Shown here piece after piece: positions 14,091 to 22,981 of a stretch of DNA of 64,000 nt (its first letter is position 1; every line of letters starts with the position of its first letter). The stretch covers positions 30,898-94,897 of the forward strand of contig DYQY01000006.1 of NCBI GenBank assembly GCA_020719045.1. Reading direction: 5' to 3'. A program made the position numbers and the translations under genes. The stretch is from Candidatus Termititenax sp. (lineage in GTDB: Bacteria > Margulisbacteria > Riflemargulisbacteria > GWF2-35-9 > DYQY01). Under the pieces are notes generated by a model, which was not told the origin of the DNA, ran no database searches, and saw only the letters and a program-made list of their open reading frames with translations.

Positions 14091-16070
14091 TTGAAAATCC
14101 AGATTGGTCTTACCCACCAAGAAAGAAATCTTTTCAATAAAGAATTAAATCAACACATAGGTTATATTGAGAATAGCCTAATTTCATTAGAACAAGGTTA
14201 TAAAAAAGAGCTCATAGAACAACTATTCCGTAGTTTTCACACTATCAAAGGGAATGCTGGCATGATTGGTTATACTAGCATGCAAAGCATCTCTGCAGAA
14301 ACAGAACATGTTTTACAGTATTATAGACAAAACGATATCCCTCTTAGTGAAGAAACTAATGAAGCATTGTTTGCTGTGCTTGATTACATAAAAAGCCTAA
14401 CTGAGAATCTTTCCAAATCTTCTTTTGAGGTTGATGATGCTTTCCACAATGAACTCGTAAGCGCTGTTAAATCCTTAACAATAACAAAAGAAGAAAAAAT
14501 TGCACCTAATCAAAATATTGAGGCACCAAAACAAGAAAACCGAAGCAACAAAACCAGAATAACAATTGAAATTTATATTTCCAAGGATGCAGAAATGCCT
14601 GCAGTAACCTTTTATCAGATTATTCATACACTTGAAGAAAACAAAATTCCTTTTGACTCAGTACCATCAAGTGATGACATTAAAAACGGTGAATCAGCTG
14701 AATTTCTAAAAATATTTCTACTAAATGAGCTACCAGAAACAGAGCTAAATAGTCTAATAAAGAAAATCTCAATAATTGATGATATTTCATTTATAAAAAA
14801 GATATTTAATCCCCCAAAAAGAGAAAAAGATAAAAGAAGCGTAGAATCAAGAGAGCTTAAAAATACCAAAGAAGAACTTAGTGAAGTACAAGTGAACATT
14901 GCACAGCTTGATAATCTAATTAACGAACTTGGTGAAATCATGATTGATAGAAACAGAATTGTTGATGTACTTTCATCTTTAGAAAACAAGTATCCTTTGG
15001 ACTCAGATGTCAGCAAACTCTCTGAAGCTACAAGTAAACTTTGGAAATCATCTTACAGACTTCAATCACAACTTCTTAACATACGATCAATTCCTCTACA
15101 TAGTATTTTAGATAAATATAATCGTCTAACCAGAGAAATAGCTAAAAAAATGAATAAAAAAATTAGACTGGAAACAACAGGACAAGAACTAAAACTAGAC
15201 AGAATAATCCTAAATTATCTAAATGATATCTTAATTCATTTAGTTAGAAACTCCATTGACCATGGATTAGAAGATACCGAAACAAGAATAGCTCTAGGCA
15301 AAGACCCAACAGGAACTATTAAAATAAGCGCTGAGCATAAAAGTAACAAAGCAATCTTTCAAGTCTCTGATGATGGAAAAGGGATAGATACTGCTGTTAT
15401 CCTACAAAAAATTATTGATAAGAAACTAATAGCTGCCAATGAAGCTAAAGAGCTAACCAAAGAACAACTCATTGATTACATTTTCCACCCAGGCTTCTCT
15501 ACTAAAGAAAGCGTCTCTGACATATCCGGCAGAGGAGTTGGCATGGATGTCGTAAAAAACACAATACAAAAGCTTGGAGGAGGAATAACCATTTCCAGCG
15601 AAAAAAATAAAGGAACAACCTTTAAAATAACACTACCGCTTACCATGGCTATAATTAAAGGATTAATAACAGAAATAGAAAATAAAATTTTCATTATTCC
15701 AATAACCTATATTGAAGAGGTAATTGATGTCTCTGACTATAAAACAAAAACAATAAACAAACACCCTCACCTCCTATTTCGCGATGAGGTTCTTCCAGTG
15801 TTTCATCTAAAAGAAATTTTCTTTAATAAAAAAACAGAAATTTCAGCTCACACCAAAGGAGTTATCCTCTCTTTCTCAGACAAAAGCATCATACTTATTG
15901 TGGATAGAATACTTGATGAACAGGAAATTGTTATTAAAAATATAGACTTTGTTGACCAACTTTACTTCCTAATTCACTCAGCAACAATTTTAGGAACTGG
16001 TGATATAGGATTAATTTTAGATATTTCCTCATTGTTCGATGAGATAAAAAGAAAGTATAATCTACATTAG
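14091..16070 (+). CDS. cheA: Chemotaxis histidine kinase CheA
   Basis: The central kinase of chemotaxis: receptors control its autophosphorylation, and it passes phosphate to CheY. Domains in order: HPt (1-105) with His50 in FHTIKGNAGM; a P2-like response-regulator docking part (about 150-240); a dimerisation helix pair (about 255-320); a HATPase with N-box HLVRNSIDHGLE, DDGKGID and GRGVGMDVV; and a C-terminal CheW-like domain (about 515-655). The start is TTG at 14091, directly after the rpoD stop, with an AGAGGA ribosome site inside the rpoD end. A cheY-like gene follows 2 bases later. Its adjacency to rpoD is unusual. Confidence 0.95.
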   Translation: MKIQIGLTHQERNLFNKELNQHIGYIENSLISLEQGYKKELIEQLFRSFHTIKGNAGMIGYTSMQSISAETEHVLQYYRQNDIPLSEETNEALFAVLDYIKSLTENLSKSSFEVDDAFHNELVSAVKSLTITKEEKIAPNQNIEAPKQENRSNKTRITIEIYISKDAEMPAVTFYQIIHTLEENKIPFDSVPSSDDIKNGESAEFLKIFLLNELPETELNSLIKKISIIDDISFIKKIFNPPKREKDKRSVESRELKNTKEELSEVQVNIAQLDNLINELGEIMIDRNRIVDVLSSLENKYPLDSDVSKLSEATSKLWKSSYRLQSQLLNIRSIPLHSILDKYNRLTREIAKKMNKKIRLETTGQELKLDRIILNYLNDILIHLVRNSIDHGLEDTETRIALGKDPTGTIKISAEHKSNKAIFQVSDDGKGIDTAVILQKIIDKKLIAANEAKELTKEQLIDYIFHPGFSTKESVSDISGRGVGMDVVKNTIQKLGGGITISSEKNKGTTFKITLPLTMAIIKGLITEIENKIFIIPITYIEEVIDVSDYKTKTINKHPHLLFRDEVLPVFHLKEIFFNKKTEISAHTKGVILSFSDKSIILIVDRILDEQEIVIKNIDFVDQLYFLIHSATILGTGDIGLILDISSLFDEIKRKYNLH

Positions 16071-16072
16071 AG

Positions 16073-16441
16073 ATGAAAATATTAATTTGTGATGACTCAA
16101 TGTATATAAGAAACAAACTATCTTCTTTTTTGAAAGATTATGGTTTTACTATTATTGAAGCAGAAAATGGCAAAAGAGCTGTTGAGCTATCCCTTAAACA
16201 TACCCCAGATGTAATAATTATGGATATTATTATGCCAGAAATGGATGGGATTACTGCAATGCAAGAAATTAAAAAGACATTGAGCATTCCGACAATTGTT
16301 CTTTCTAACATTGGACAACAAACTCAGATTATTGAAGCACTACAAAAAGGGGCAGATGAGTATATTGTTAAGCCTTTTGACCCAGGCAAATTATTGGCTG
16401 TGGTTGAAAAATATAACTTAAAAAAACAAATCAATGATTAA
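16073..16441 (+). CDS. CheY-like response regulator
   Basis: A stand-alone receiver domain of 122 residues. The acidic pocket D7-D8, phospho-acceptor D51 (IIMDIIMPEMDG), switch residue S78 (IVLSNIG) and K100 (VKPFD) are all present. It follows cheA by 2 bases, so it is probably the CheY phosphorylated by that kinase, binding FliM at the flagellar motor. Ser in place of the usual Thr switch residue is common. It overlaps the following membrane protein gene by 8 bases. Confidence 0.93.
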   Translation: MKILICDDSMYIRNKLSSFLKDYGFTIIEAENGKRAVELSLKHTPDVIIMDIIMPEMDGITAMQEIKKTLSIPTIVLSNIGQQTQIIEALQKGADEYIVKPFDPGKLLAVVEKYNLKKQIND

Positions 16442-17168
16442 CGTAGAACTATTTATGCTTATGCTAATAATCTCTAGCATCATATTAATTATCATTCCTG
16501 CATTTCTTTCTTTATTAACTAACAAAAAAATACAATTGTCCCCTAAACACCTCTCGCTTGGCATGCTATTTTCTTTTCTAACACTAATAAAACTACCATT
16601 TTTAGCTTTGACTGGTGGACAATCAATACTTCTTGCAACTCTGATAAGCACTGGGATTTATGTCTTGACTGAATCAATTTTCAGAATTTATCTATATAGA
16701 CAACATTCCCATCAAACACTAAATAATATCCTTAGTATTGGTCTTGGGTATGTCCTCTTAAAACTTGTAGCTATTTTCCTATTTCAACTTTACAATTTTA
16801 CTCAGTTTACGGTTACATTAAGACAACACCCAGAATTGGTATCAGAACTAGTCAAAACTATTGATACTAACGTATTGTATCTTGGACAAATCTTTCATTC
16901 AGCCTATGTATTACTATACTGTGTGATGATACTTTTCTTTATAATGATTCAAAACCAAAAAGTGAAACACTTTTTTAAGTACGAGTTGCTTTTCATTTTA
17001 ATTAACTTCATGGTAGTTTTAATTGTTACAACTATGAACTACCTTGCCTCTACTCCATCATTTTTTCAAATATACTTTTACTTTAACATATTTTTAATAC
17101 TACTTCTTATTACCTCACTGTTTTCAATATATAAATATGTCTCAACCTTTGACTCCAGCAACTCTTAA
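16434..17168 (+). CDS. Hypothetical multi-pass membrane protein (244 aa)
   Basis: About seven hydrophobic segments (roughly 8-27, 43-60, 64-83, 102-120, 150-171, 183-203, 212-233) cover the protein. It is rich in Ile, Leu and Phe. A segment TESIFRIYLYRQ followed by ILSIGLGYVLLKLV loosely recalls the E...R / GxG layout of YhfC-type membrane proteins, but the residues expected for catalysis are missing, so I leave it unassigned. It overlaps cheY by 8 bases and tsaC by 32 bases, and so is co-translated with both. Confidence 0.75.
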   Translation: MINVELFMLMLIISSIILIIIPAFLSLLTNKKIQLSPKHLSLGMLFSFLTLIKLPFLALTGGQSILLATLISTGIYVLTESIFRIYLYRQHSHQTLNNILSIGLGYVLLKLVAIFLFQLYNFTQFTVTLRQHPELVSELVKTIDTNVLYLGQIFHSAYVLLYCVMILFFIMIQNQKVKHFFKYELLFILINFMVVLIVTTMNYLASTPSFFQIYFYFNIFLILLLITSLFSIYKYVSTFDSSNS

Positions 17169-17721
17169 TCAAATAAATATCATACTTTCGTCAGGAGGAA
17201 TAATTGGATTTCCTACCGACACAGTCTATGGGCTTGCCTGTGATGCATTTAATCTTTCTGCTGTTGATAAAATAACTCAAATCAAAGGCAGAGAGTCATC
17301 CAAATTTTACGTACTTCAAATAGCAAACCATAAACTATTAGAAAAGCTAGTGCAACCATTAACAAATTACCAAAAAGAAACCATCAATAAATATTGGCCA
17401 GGTGAAATCACATTCATTTTTAATAAATCCCCATTTGCATCACTCCCTTATCTCGAAGAAACTATTGGCATAAGAATACCAAACCATAAAACAACACTAG
17501 ATATTCTTGCTTCTTACCCAAATCCTCTTGTTGTAACAAGCCTTAACAGATCAGGAGAACCAGCCTCCACCTGCTATGACGACATACCAGAAACACTTAA
17601 GCAAGAGCTTGATTATATTGTTGCTTCAAGCGAAAAAGGTTCAACCGTAGCATCCACAATTGTAGATCTATCCAAAGAAACACCCATGATTATAAGACAA
17701 GGGAAAGTACTATTCTCATGA
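17137..17721 (+). CDS. tsaC: Threonylcarbamoyl-AMP synthase (Sua5/YrdC family)
   Basis: Makes threonylcarbamoyl-AMP from threonine, bicarbonate and ATP, the first step of the t6A37 tRNA modification. Signatures: GIIGFPTDTVYGLACDA near residues 22-38, KGRESSKFYVLQIAN (KxR...S nucleotide pocket), YWPGEITFIF, and SLNRSGEPAS. The 194 residues correspond to the short YrdC form without the Sua5 C-terminal domain. It begins 32 bases inside the membrane-protein gene. There is no visible terminator before the next promoter. Confidence 0.92.
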   Translation: MSQPLTPATLNQINIILSSGGIIGFPTDTVYGLACDAFNLSAVDKITQIKGRESSKFYVLQIANHKLLEKLVQPLTNYQKETINKYWPGEITFIFNKSPFASLPYLEETIGIRIPNHKTTLDILASYPNPLVVTSLNRSGEPASTCYDDIPETLKQELDYIVASSEKGSTVASTIVDLSKETPMIIRQGKVLFS

Positions 17722-17747
17722 AACTAGCTTGTTCAATTGACTATTCC

Positions 17748-17756
17748 TGATATAAT
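17748..17756 (+). promoter_or_regulatory. Extended -10 promoter of the lone receiver gene
   Basis: TGA-TATAAT is a perfect extended -10 element. TTGACT at 17737-17742 is too close (8 bases) to be its -35. Transcription from about 17763 would give a 25-base leader with GGTGA before the ATG at 17788. Confidence 0.55.
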
Positions 17757-17787
17757 AATCTTCATAAATAATATAGCATGGTGAAAA

Positions 17788-18147
17788 ATGAAAGTATTAG
17801 TAGTAGACGATAATAAAGATATCCTTCTCTTGGTTAAAACAATCCTTGAGTTCTCTAACATAACCGCAACAACCGTAGATAACGGAAAAGATGCTTTACT
17901 GTTATGTGAAAAAAATAAATTTGACCTTATATTCCTTGACCTCATGATGGAAGGAATGGATGGATATACTGTAGCTAAGGAACTCCGCAAAACTGATAAC
18001 TACAGTAAAACTCCGATAATAGCTCTTACTGCTAAAGCTTACCATAAAGACAAAGAAACCGTTCTTGCAAACGGTTTCACTGATCATCTATCTAAGCCAT
18101 TTCGTACTGAAGATATTTTGGCTACTACAAAAAAATATACTAACTAG
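17788..18147 (+). CDS. Stand-alone receiver (response regulator) protein
   Basis: A single receiver domain of 119 residues: acidic pocket D7-D8, phospho-acceptor D51 (LIFLDLMMEGMDG), switch T81 (IIALTAKA), and Lys in LSKPF. There is no output domain. It has its own promoter. It lies tail to tail with the STAS gene, and the two stop codons share the palindrome CTAG at 18144-18147. Its partner kinase is not obvious. The position beside STAS and PP2C genes suggests a link to that partner-switching pathway, which is inference. Confidence 0.9.
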   Translation: MKVLVVDDNKDILLLVKTILEFSNITATTVDNGKDALLLCEKNKFDLIFLDLMMEGMDGYTVAKELRKTDNYSKTPIIALTAKAYHKDKETVLANGFTDHLSKPFRTEDILATTKKYTN

Positions 18148-18512
18148 AAACTTTTTAAAGCCTCTTCTTCATTATTGTATATATCTATTTTCTTTGAAAT
18201 TTTAGTAATATCTAATACTCTTTTTACATCAATATTTGGGTTTAATATTCTTAATTGACCATCTTTTTCAACAACTTGTTTGTAACTATCAAAAATTGCT
18301 CCTAATCCTGATGAATCAACGTAGCTAACGTTCTTCAATTGAAGAATCAGCTTGTTATGACCTTTACTTAATTCTTCTTCTACTGCCTCAATAAGTAAGT
18401 AGTTGTTATCAACATCTAGTTCAACTTCGCCACTTACCGTGCTCCCGGATTTGTTTGCACCCAAACTCAACAATACAATATTATTTTTTACTTCCTTTTG
18501 AATTTCTAACAC
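18144..18512 (-). CDS. STAS-domain anti-sigma factor antagonist
   Basis: A 122-residue STAS protein of the SpoIIAA/RsbV type. The phosphorylation site lies in SYVDSSGLGAI (Ser67 or Ser68). In known systems the unphosphorylated form binds an anti-sigma kinase, and a PP2C phosphatase restores it. Such a phosphatase gene lies immediately upstream. No anti-sigma HATPase kinase is present in the window. The start is GTG at 18512 with a strong GGAGGG ribosome site. Its own promoter lies at 18560-18588. Its stop codon overlaps that of the convergent receiver gene. Confidence 0.9.
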   Translation of the reverse strand: MLEIQKEVKNNIVLLSLGANKSGSTVSGEVELDVDNNYLLIEAVEEELSKGHNKLILQLKNVSYVDSSGLGAIFDSYKQVVEKDGQLRILNPNIDVKRVLDITKISKKIDIYNNEEEALKSF

Positions 18513-18559
18513 TTATTATCCCTCCTAACTAACATATTATCATATCTAACTTTACTTCA

Positions 18560-18588
18560 ATTATATAGCATATACCTTACAAAAACAA
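18560..18588 (-). promoter_or_regulatory. Sigma-70 promoter of the STAS gene
   Basis: On the minus strand TTGTTT (18583-18588), 17 bases, TATAAT (18560-18565). Transcription should start near 18553, leaving about 40 bases before the GTG. The STAS gene can therefore be expressed independently of the phosphatase gene upstream. Confidence 0.65.
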
Positions 18589-18593
18589 TTAAA

Positions 18594-20369
18594 CTAAAGC
18601 CTTTTAATAATCATTACAGTAAAATCATCATGGGCAGGAAGACCCTCAGCAAACACAAAAACTTCCTCTTGAATCTTCTGAACTAAATCGCCTGCAGAAA
18701 GATGCTTATATTTAAGTAATAATTTTTTAAACCTCTCCTCGCCATAGTCCTGTTGAAACATGTTTCTAGCTTCTGTAACTCCATCCGTAAAAACACATAC
18801 GATATCACCAACATCCAGCTTAAGAACTTCTTGCACATACTCTGAATCCTTGAAAGCTCCAAGAGGCAACCCTCCCTCTTCAAGAGTACGAAATTCCTCT
18901 GTTTTATAATTTAAAAAATATGGATTCTCATGACCTGCGTTTGTATAACAAAACGTTTTTTGTTCATCATCCAAGATTCCAAAAACTGATGGAATATAGT
19001 TCTTAACACTTTTATTTGCATATAAATTCTGACTTATCTTTGCAAACATCTCTTTTGGGCTAAGGTCATCCACGACTGATGTCTGCATAACCCCCTTAAA
19101 AAAAGCCATAATTAAGGCAGCAGGAATACCTTTACCAACAATATCTGTCATATTTATTCCTAGCCTATTTTCATCAAGCTTGAAAAAGTCATAATAATCC
19201 CCTCCAATAGCTCTTGCAGGTATCGATACTGCTGCTACATCAAAACTCTTCAAGTGAGGCTCAATCTTGGCCTGCATACTTTTCTGAATATTATAGGCTA
19301 CCTGAAGATCCTTCTGCGTCATTTGCTCTTTTAATGTTTGTTCATGCAACTTATTATTCTCAATAGAAGATGATGCCAACGTAGCGATTGTTTCTAACAC
19401 AGAAATGTCATTATTGGTAAACTTTTCTTTCATAAACTCTGTTCTAATAAGAAGTATTGCCCCAACAGTACGACCTCTTTCCACAAGAGGGATGACTAGT
19501 AACTCTGGCAATATTACATCGATTAGCTCTGGATTAGAAACCATCGTTACCTTTAAGGAGTCAAACTTCATAATATGATGCTCCTGTTTAAGGATATCCA
19601 TTAAGCTTCCTTTGCCTTCAACTTGTATCCTGTCTATGCTATATGGAAAATCCACAATAAACTCACTAGCCTTCTTTGAGGTCTCAATAGGCATGCCATT
19701 CCAGCTGGCTCTAACCTTGAACTCCTCGCTCTTGTCATCTTTAATTAAAACACCGCCTATTTTAGCTTTAGCGTGCTTTAAAACAATATCACCCAAAATA
19801 GACAACATATCATCAAGATTAATAATCGAATACATCATTTCCCTTGCTTCATTTATGGCTTCTAATTTTTTATTCAAAAGTATCTTATATTTGTTAGCAA
19901 TAACATAAAATCTCTCTTGAAACATCCATCCAGCAAAATCATAGGTCTGTGCTTGCCAAGGTAGCTCCTGATCCAGGTACACAAGCATTGCACCATGTAG
20001 CTGCTCATCAAGAACCATAGGGTATACCTTTATTTTATCTAGCATAAACCCTACATCGTCTTTCTCTTCTCGTTCTTCAATATATATTTGAATTGTTTTA
20101 CTTGGAAAAACGAAACCTGTAGTTGACTCTATTCGCTCAACTATTCTATCCTTTGCCATGTTTAATAACTCAGCCGGATATTCACTAATACCATAAAGAA
20201 CTGCACGGTTGAACTCATTAATAGTAAGAAATGCTGTTAATGGAGTTATCATTAATCTATCTTTTAAAAATTTCAGGATGACGCTTGCTAAATCTTCTTC
20301 TGTTTTAGATTGCTCTACTTGATTTTTTAAATCATGAATATCACCAAATAAGTTACCTATCATTACCAT
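18594..20369 (-). CDS. GAF-PP2C (RsbU/SpoIIE-type) serine phosphatase
   Basis: A 591-residue sensor phosphatase. Residues about 170-330 look like a GAF sensor (ending in VGAILLIRTEF...LETIATLASSSIEN), then a helical linker (about 330-365), then the SpoIIE-type PP2C domain with metal-binding aspartates in GGDYYDF, TDIVGKG, FTDGVTEARN and HDDFTVM. It probably dephosphorylates the STAS protein encoded next. The first ATG (20369) is only 3 bases from the AAGGAG box. The ATG two codons on (20363), giving MIGNLF, is at 9 bases and may be the true start. Confidence 0.9.
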   Translation of the reverse strand: MVMIGNLFGDIHDLKNQVEQSKTEEDLASVILKFLKDRLMITPLTAFLTINEFNRAVLYGISEYPAELLNMAKDRIVERIESTTGFVFPSKTIQIYIEEREEKDDVGFMLDKIKVYPMVLDEQLHGAMLVYLDQELPWQAQTYDFAGWMFQERFYVIANKYKILLNKKLEAINEAREMMYSIINLDDMLSILGDIVLKHAKAKIGGVLIKDDKSEEFKVRASWNGMPIETSKKASEFIVDFPYSIDRIQVEGKGSLMDILKQEHHIMKFDSLKVTMVSNPELIDVILPELLVIPLVERGRTVGAILLIRTEFMKEKFTNNDISVLETIATLASSSIENNKLHEQTLKEQMTQKDLQVAYNIQKSMQAKIEPHLKSFDVAAVSIPARAIGGDYYDFFKLDENRLGINMTDIVGKGIPAALIMAFFKGVMQTSVVDDLSPKEMFAKISQNLYANKSVKNYIPSVFGILDDEQKTFCYTNAGHENPYFLNYKTEEFRTLEEGGLPLGAFKDSEYVQEVLKLDVGDIVCVFTDGVTEARNMFQQDYGEERFKKLLLKYKHLSAGDLVQKIQEEVFVFAEGLPAHDDFTVMIIKRL

Positions 20370-20469
20370 TAACTCCTTATATATACTATATTAAACTATT
20401 TGCAATAAAAATAGCTATATTCTTTTATGCCAATACTATATATTTCTTTAATTTTATCAGTAAACCATT

Positions 20470-20475
20470 TATAAT
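20470..20475 (+). promoter_or_regulatory. Putative -10 box of metK
   Basis: A perfect TATAAT in the divergent gap between the phosphatase gene and metK. It gives a leader of about 35 bases with AGGAG at 20504-20508. The leader is too short for a known SAM riboswitch. The -35 (TTTAAT at 20447) is weak. Confidence 0.45.
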
Positions 20476-20516
20476 GTTACCCGATATAAAAAAAATTAAA
20501 CACAGGAGAAATTACA

Positions 20517-21680
20517 ATGAGAAAAAGACATGAATGTGTATTCAGCTCAGAAAGCGTTTCTGAAGGCCATCCAGACAAAATGGCAGACCAAATAAGCGAT
20601 GCTATACTTGACGCTTGTCTAGCACAAGACCCTAACTCAAGGGTTGCTTGTGAAACTATGATTAAAACAGGAATGGTAATTGTTTCAGGCGAAATTACAA
20701 CAAAAGCAGTAATTAATTATGAAGAAATCATCAGAAATACAGTTAAAGAAATCGGTTATGCAGATTCATCAGATGGCTTTGACTACAAAACATGTGCGGT
20801 AATGAACGCTATTGGCCAACAGTCACCTGACATTTCTCAAGGAGTTACTGAAGGAGAAGGACTATTTAAAGAACAAGGCGCCGGCGACCAAGGTATTATG
20901 TTTGGTTATGCAAGTCATGAAACACCAGAATATATGCCACTACCAATTATGCTTTCACATAAGCTTCTTCTAAAGCTTACTGAACTTAGAAAAACAAAGG
21001 TTCTTCCATATTTAAAACCAGACAGTAAATCACAAGTATCTGTTCATTATGATGAAAATGGACCTAAATGCATTGATGCTATTGTTATATCTACTCAACA
21101 TGGTGAAGATGTAACTCTTGAGCAACTTAGAAAAGATATTATTGAAAAGGTAATAAAAGTAACTATCCCTGCTGAACTACTAAAAGATATTAAAGATGAA
21201 AACATCTATATTAACCCAACTGGAAGATTCGTTATTGGTGGACCAATGGGTGACTGCGGTTTAACAGGAAGAAAAATTATCGTAGATACATATGGAGGCA
21301 TGAGCCGTCACGGAGGAGGAGCTTTCAGTGGTAAAGATCCTTCCAAAGTAGACAGGTCAGCAGCATATGCAGCAAGATACATAGCTAAAAACATAGTTGC
21401 AGCTGGAATCGCTGACAAATGCGAGATTCAACTTGCATATGCAATTGGCAAAGCTGAACCAGTATCCATTTTTGTTGAAACGTTTGGAACAGGAAAAATG
21501 TCAGAAGAAAAAATAACAGATCTAATTTATAAGCATTTCCCACTAAAACCTAAAGATATCATTGATACCTTTAAACTAAAGAGACCAATATATATAGAAT
21601 CAGCTAAATATGGTCATTTTGGAAGAGATATCTTCCCTTGGGAAAAGCTAGATAAAGTAGACCTGCTTAAAAAAAGCTAA
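20517..21680 (+). CDS. metK: S-adenosylmethionine synthetase
   Basis: Makes SAM from methionine and ATP. The 387-residue protein has the family motifs [17 protein letters not shown] near residue 17, [12 protein letters not shown] (120-131) and the phosphate loop [19 protein letters not shown]. The length is normal. AGGAG lies 8 bases before the ATG. It heads the cluster metK-rimO-pgsA-cinA-recA-rny-ymdB. SAM is the substrate of the next enzyme, RimO. Confidence 0.97.
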   Translation: MRKRHECVFSSESVSEGHPDKMADQISDAILDACLAQDPNSRVACETMIKTGMVIVSGEITTKAVINYEEIIRNTVKEIGYADSSDGFDYKTCAVMNAIGQQSPDISQGVTEGEGLFKEQGAGDQGIMFGYASHETPEYMPLPIMLSHKLLLKLTELRKTKVLPYLKPDSKSQVSVHYDENGPKCIDAIVISTQHGEDVTLEQLRKDIIEKVIKVTIPAELLKDIKDENIYINPTGRFVIGGPMGDCGLTGRKIIVDTYGGMSRHGGGAFSGKDPSKVDRSAAYAARYIAKNIVAAGIADKCEIQLAYAIGKAEPVSIFVETFGTGKMSEEKITDLIYKHFPLKPKDIIDTFKLKRPIYIESAKYGHFGRDIFPWEKLDKVDLLKKS

Positions 21681-21691
21681 AGAGGTTTACT

Positions 21692-22981
21692 ATCAATATT
21701 GGTTTTATCAGTTTAGGCTGTCCTAAAAATCTTGTAGACACAGAGACAATGATAGGACATATCAAAAAAGAACATACGCTCACTACTGAGATGGATGACG
21801 CTGATGTTATGATTCTTAATACCTGTACCTTTATTGACTCTGCAACACAAGAAACTATTGATAATCTGTATGACCTTAAAGATTGGAAAGAATACAATCC
21901 AAGAAGGAAAGTCATAGTTGCAGGATGCTATGTAGAGGAAAATAAAGATAAAATCCTTGAAGAGTACCCATTCATAGATGGCATTCTTAATACTGGTGCT
22001 ATTTCTAAGATTAACCAGCTACTCTGCTCACTAGATGTTCAAACAAAAATTATTGAGGACAGAAAAAAGAATCTTCTTGAGCAGGACTGTAGAGTATTAG
22101 CCACTCCATCACATTACGCATACTTAAAAATAGGTGATGGCTGCAGTCACGGTTGCTCATTCTGCAAAATCCCATCGCTTAGAGGAAGTGCTTACTTTAA
22201 GCCTCCAAAAAACATCATGGCAGAAGCAACTATTTTAGCTAATAATGGCGTTAAGGAACTTATTTTAATCGCTCAAGATATTACTAGCTATCAGTACGAA
22301 GATAATTACTATTTATCCGACTTATTGCTTGAACTAGAAAATATCGAAAAAATAGAATGGATAAGACTATTATACCTTTACCCTGACAACATCAATGAGC
22401 GTCTGGTAAAAACAATTAAAGACTCAGAAAAGATTGTCAAGTATATAGATATGCCAATTCAGCATATAAGTGATAAAATATTAAGTAAAATGAATAGAAA
22501 AAGTTCTAAAAAAAGGATAATTGAAGTGATTAATCTTGTTAGAAAAGAAATACCAGAGGCAAAACTTAGGACTACGGTTATTACAGGGTTCCCTGGTGAA
22601 GATGAAGATGATTTTTCAGAACTACTTTCTTTTATAGATCAAACTAAGTTTGATCACCTTGGAGTATTTGCTTATTCTGATCAAAAAAACACTGCTTCTT
22701 ATAAACTAGAGGGAAAGTTAGAAGAGCAGACTAAAGAAAAAAGGGCAAAAATGATCATAAAAACACAGAAAGAAATAAGCAAGAAACTAAACAAAAGTTA
22801 CATAGGGCAAGAACTGAAGATATTGGTAGACAACATGAATGGCGGTAGAAGATATTTTGATGCACCAGAAATAGACGGAGTGGTATTCATTGATAATATT
22901 CAACCTAAAGACATCGGCCAATTTAGATCAGTTAAAATAAAAAAAGCCCTTCAATATGATTTGATTGGCGAGATCACTTGA
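21692..22981 (+). CDS. rimO: Ribosomal protein S12 methylthiotransferase RimO
   Basis: A radical-SAM enzyme that adds a methylthio group to an aspartate of ribosomal protein S12. The N-terminal domain binds an auxiliary 4Fe-4S cluster through C10 (SLGCPKNLVDTE, RimO-specific), C45 and C79. The radical-SAM cluster is C151-C155-C158 (GCSHGCSFCKIPSLRG). A TRAM domain ends the protein. The first in-frame ATG (21749) would delete C10. Homology needs a start upstream, but only ATC 21692 or ATT 21698 is available. AGAGG at 21681-21685 is 6 bases before the ATC, so I place the start there (429 residues). An assembly error is the alternative. Confidence 0.92.
   Translation: MNIGFISLGCPKNLVDTETMIGHIKKEHTLTTEMDDADVMILNTCTFIDSATQETIDNLYDLKDWKEYNPRRKVIVAGCYVEENKDKILEEYPFIDGILNTGAISKINQLLCSLDVQTKIIEDRKKNLLEQDCRVLATPSHYAYLKIGDGCSHGCSFCKIPSLRGSAYFKPPKNIMAEATILANNGVKELILIAQDITSYQYEDNYYLSDLLLELENIEKIEWIRLLYLYPDNINERLVKTIKDSEKIVKYIDMPIQHISDKILSKMNRKSSKKRIIEVINLVRKEIPEAKLRTTVITGFPGEDEDDFSELLSFIDQTKFDHLGVFAYSDQKNTASYKLEGKLEEQTKEKRAKMIIKTQKEISKKLNKSYIGQELKILVDNMNGGRRYFDAPEIDGVVFIDNIQPKDIGQFRSVKIKKALQYDLIGEIT

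Noticed and set aside
16434..17168. Assignment of the membrane protein to the YhfC/intramembrane protease group
   Set aside because: Only a loose E...R and GxG similarity is present and the putative catalytic His/Glu residues are absent.
17737..17756. TTGACT as the -35 box for TATAAT at 17751
   Set aside because: The spacing is 8 bases, far below the 16-18 required; the promoter is better read as an extended -10.
20476..20516. SAM riboswitch upstream of metK
   Set aside because: The predicted leader is only about 35 bases, too short for any known SAM-binding fold, and no class motif is seen.
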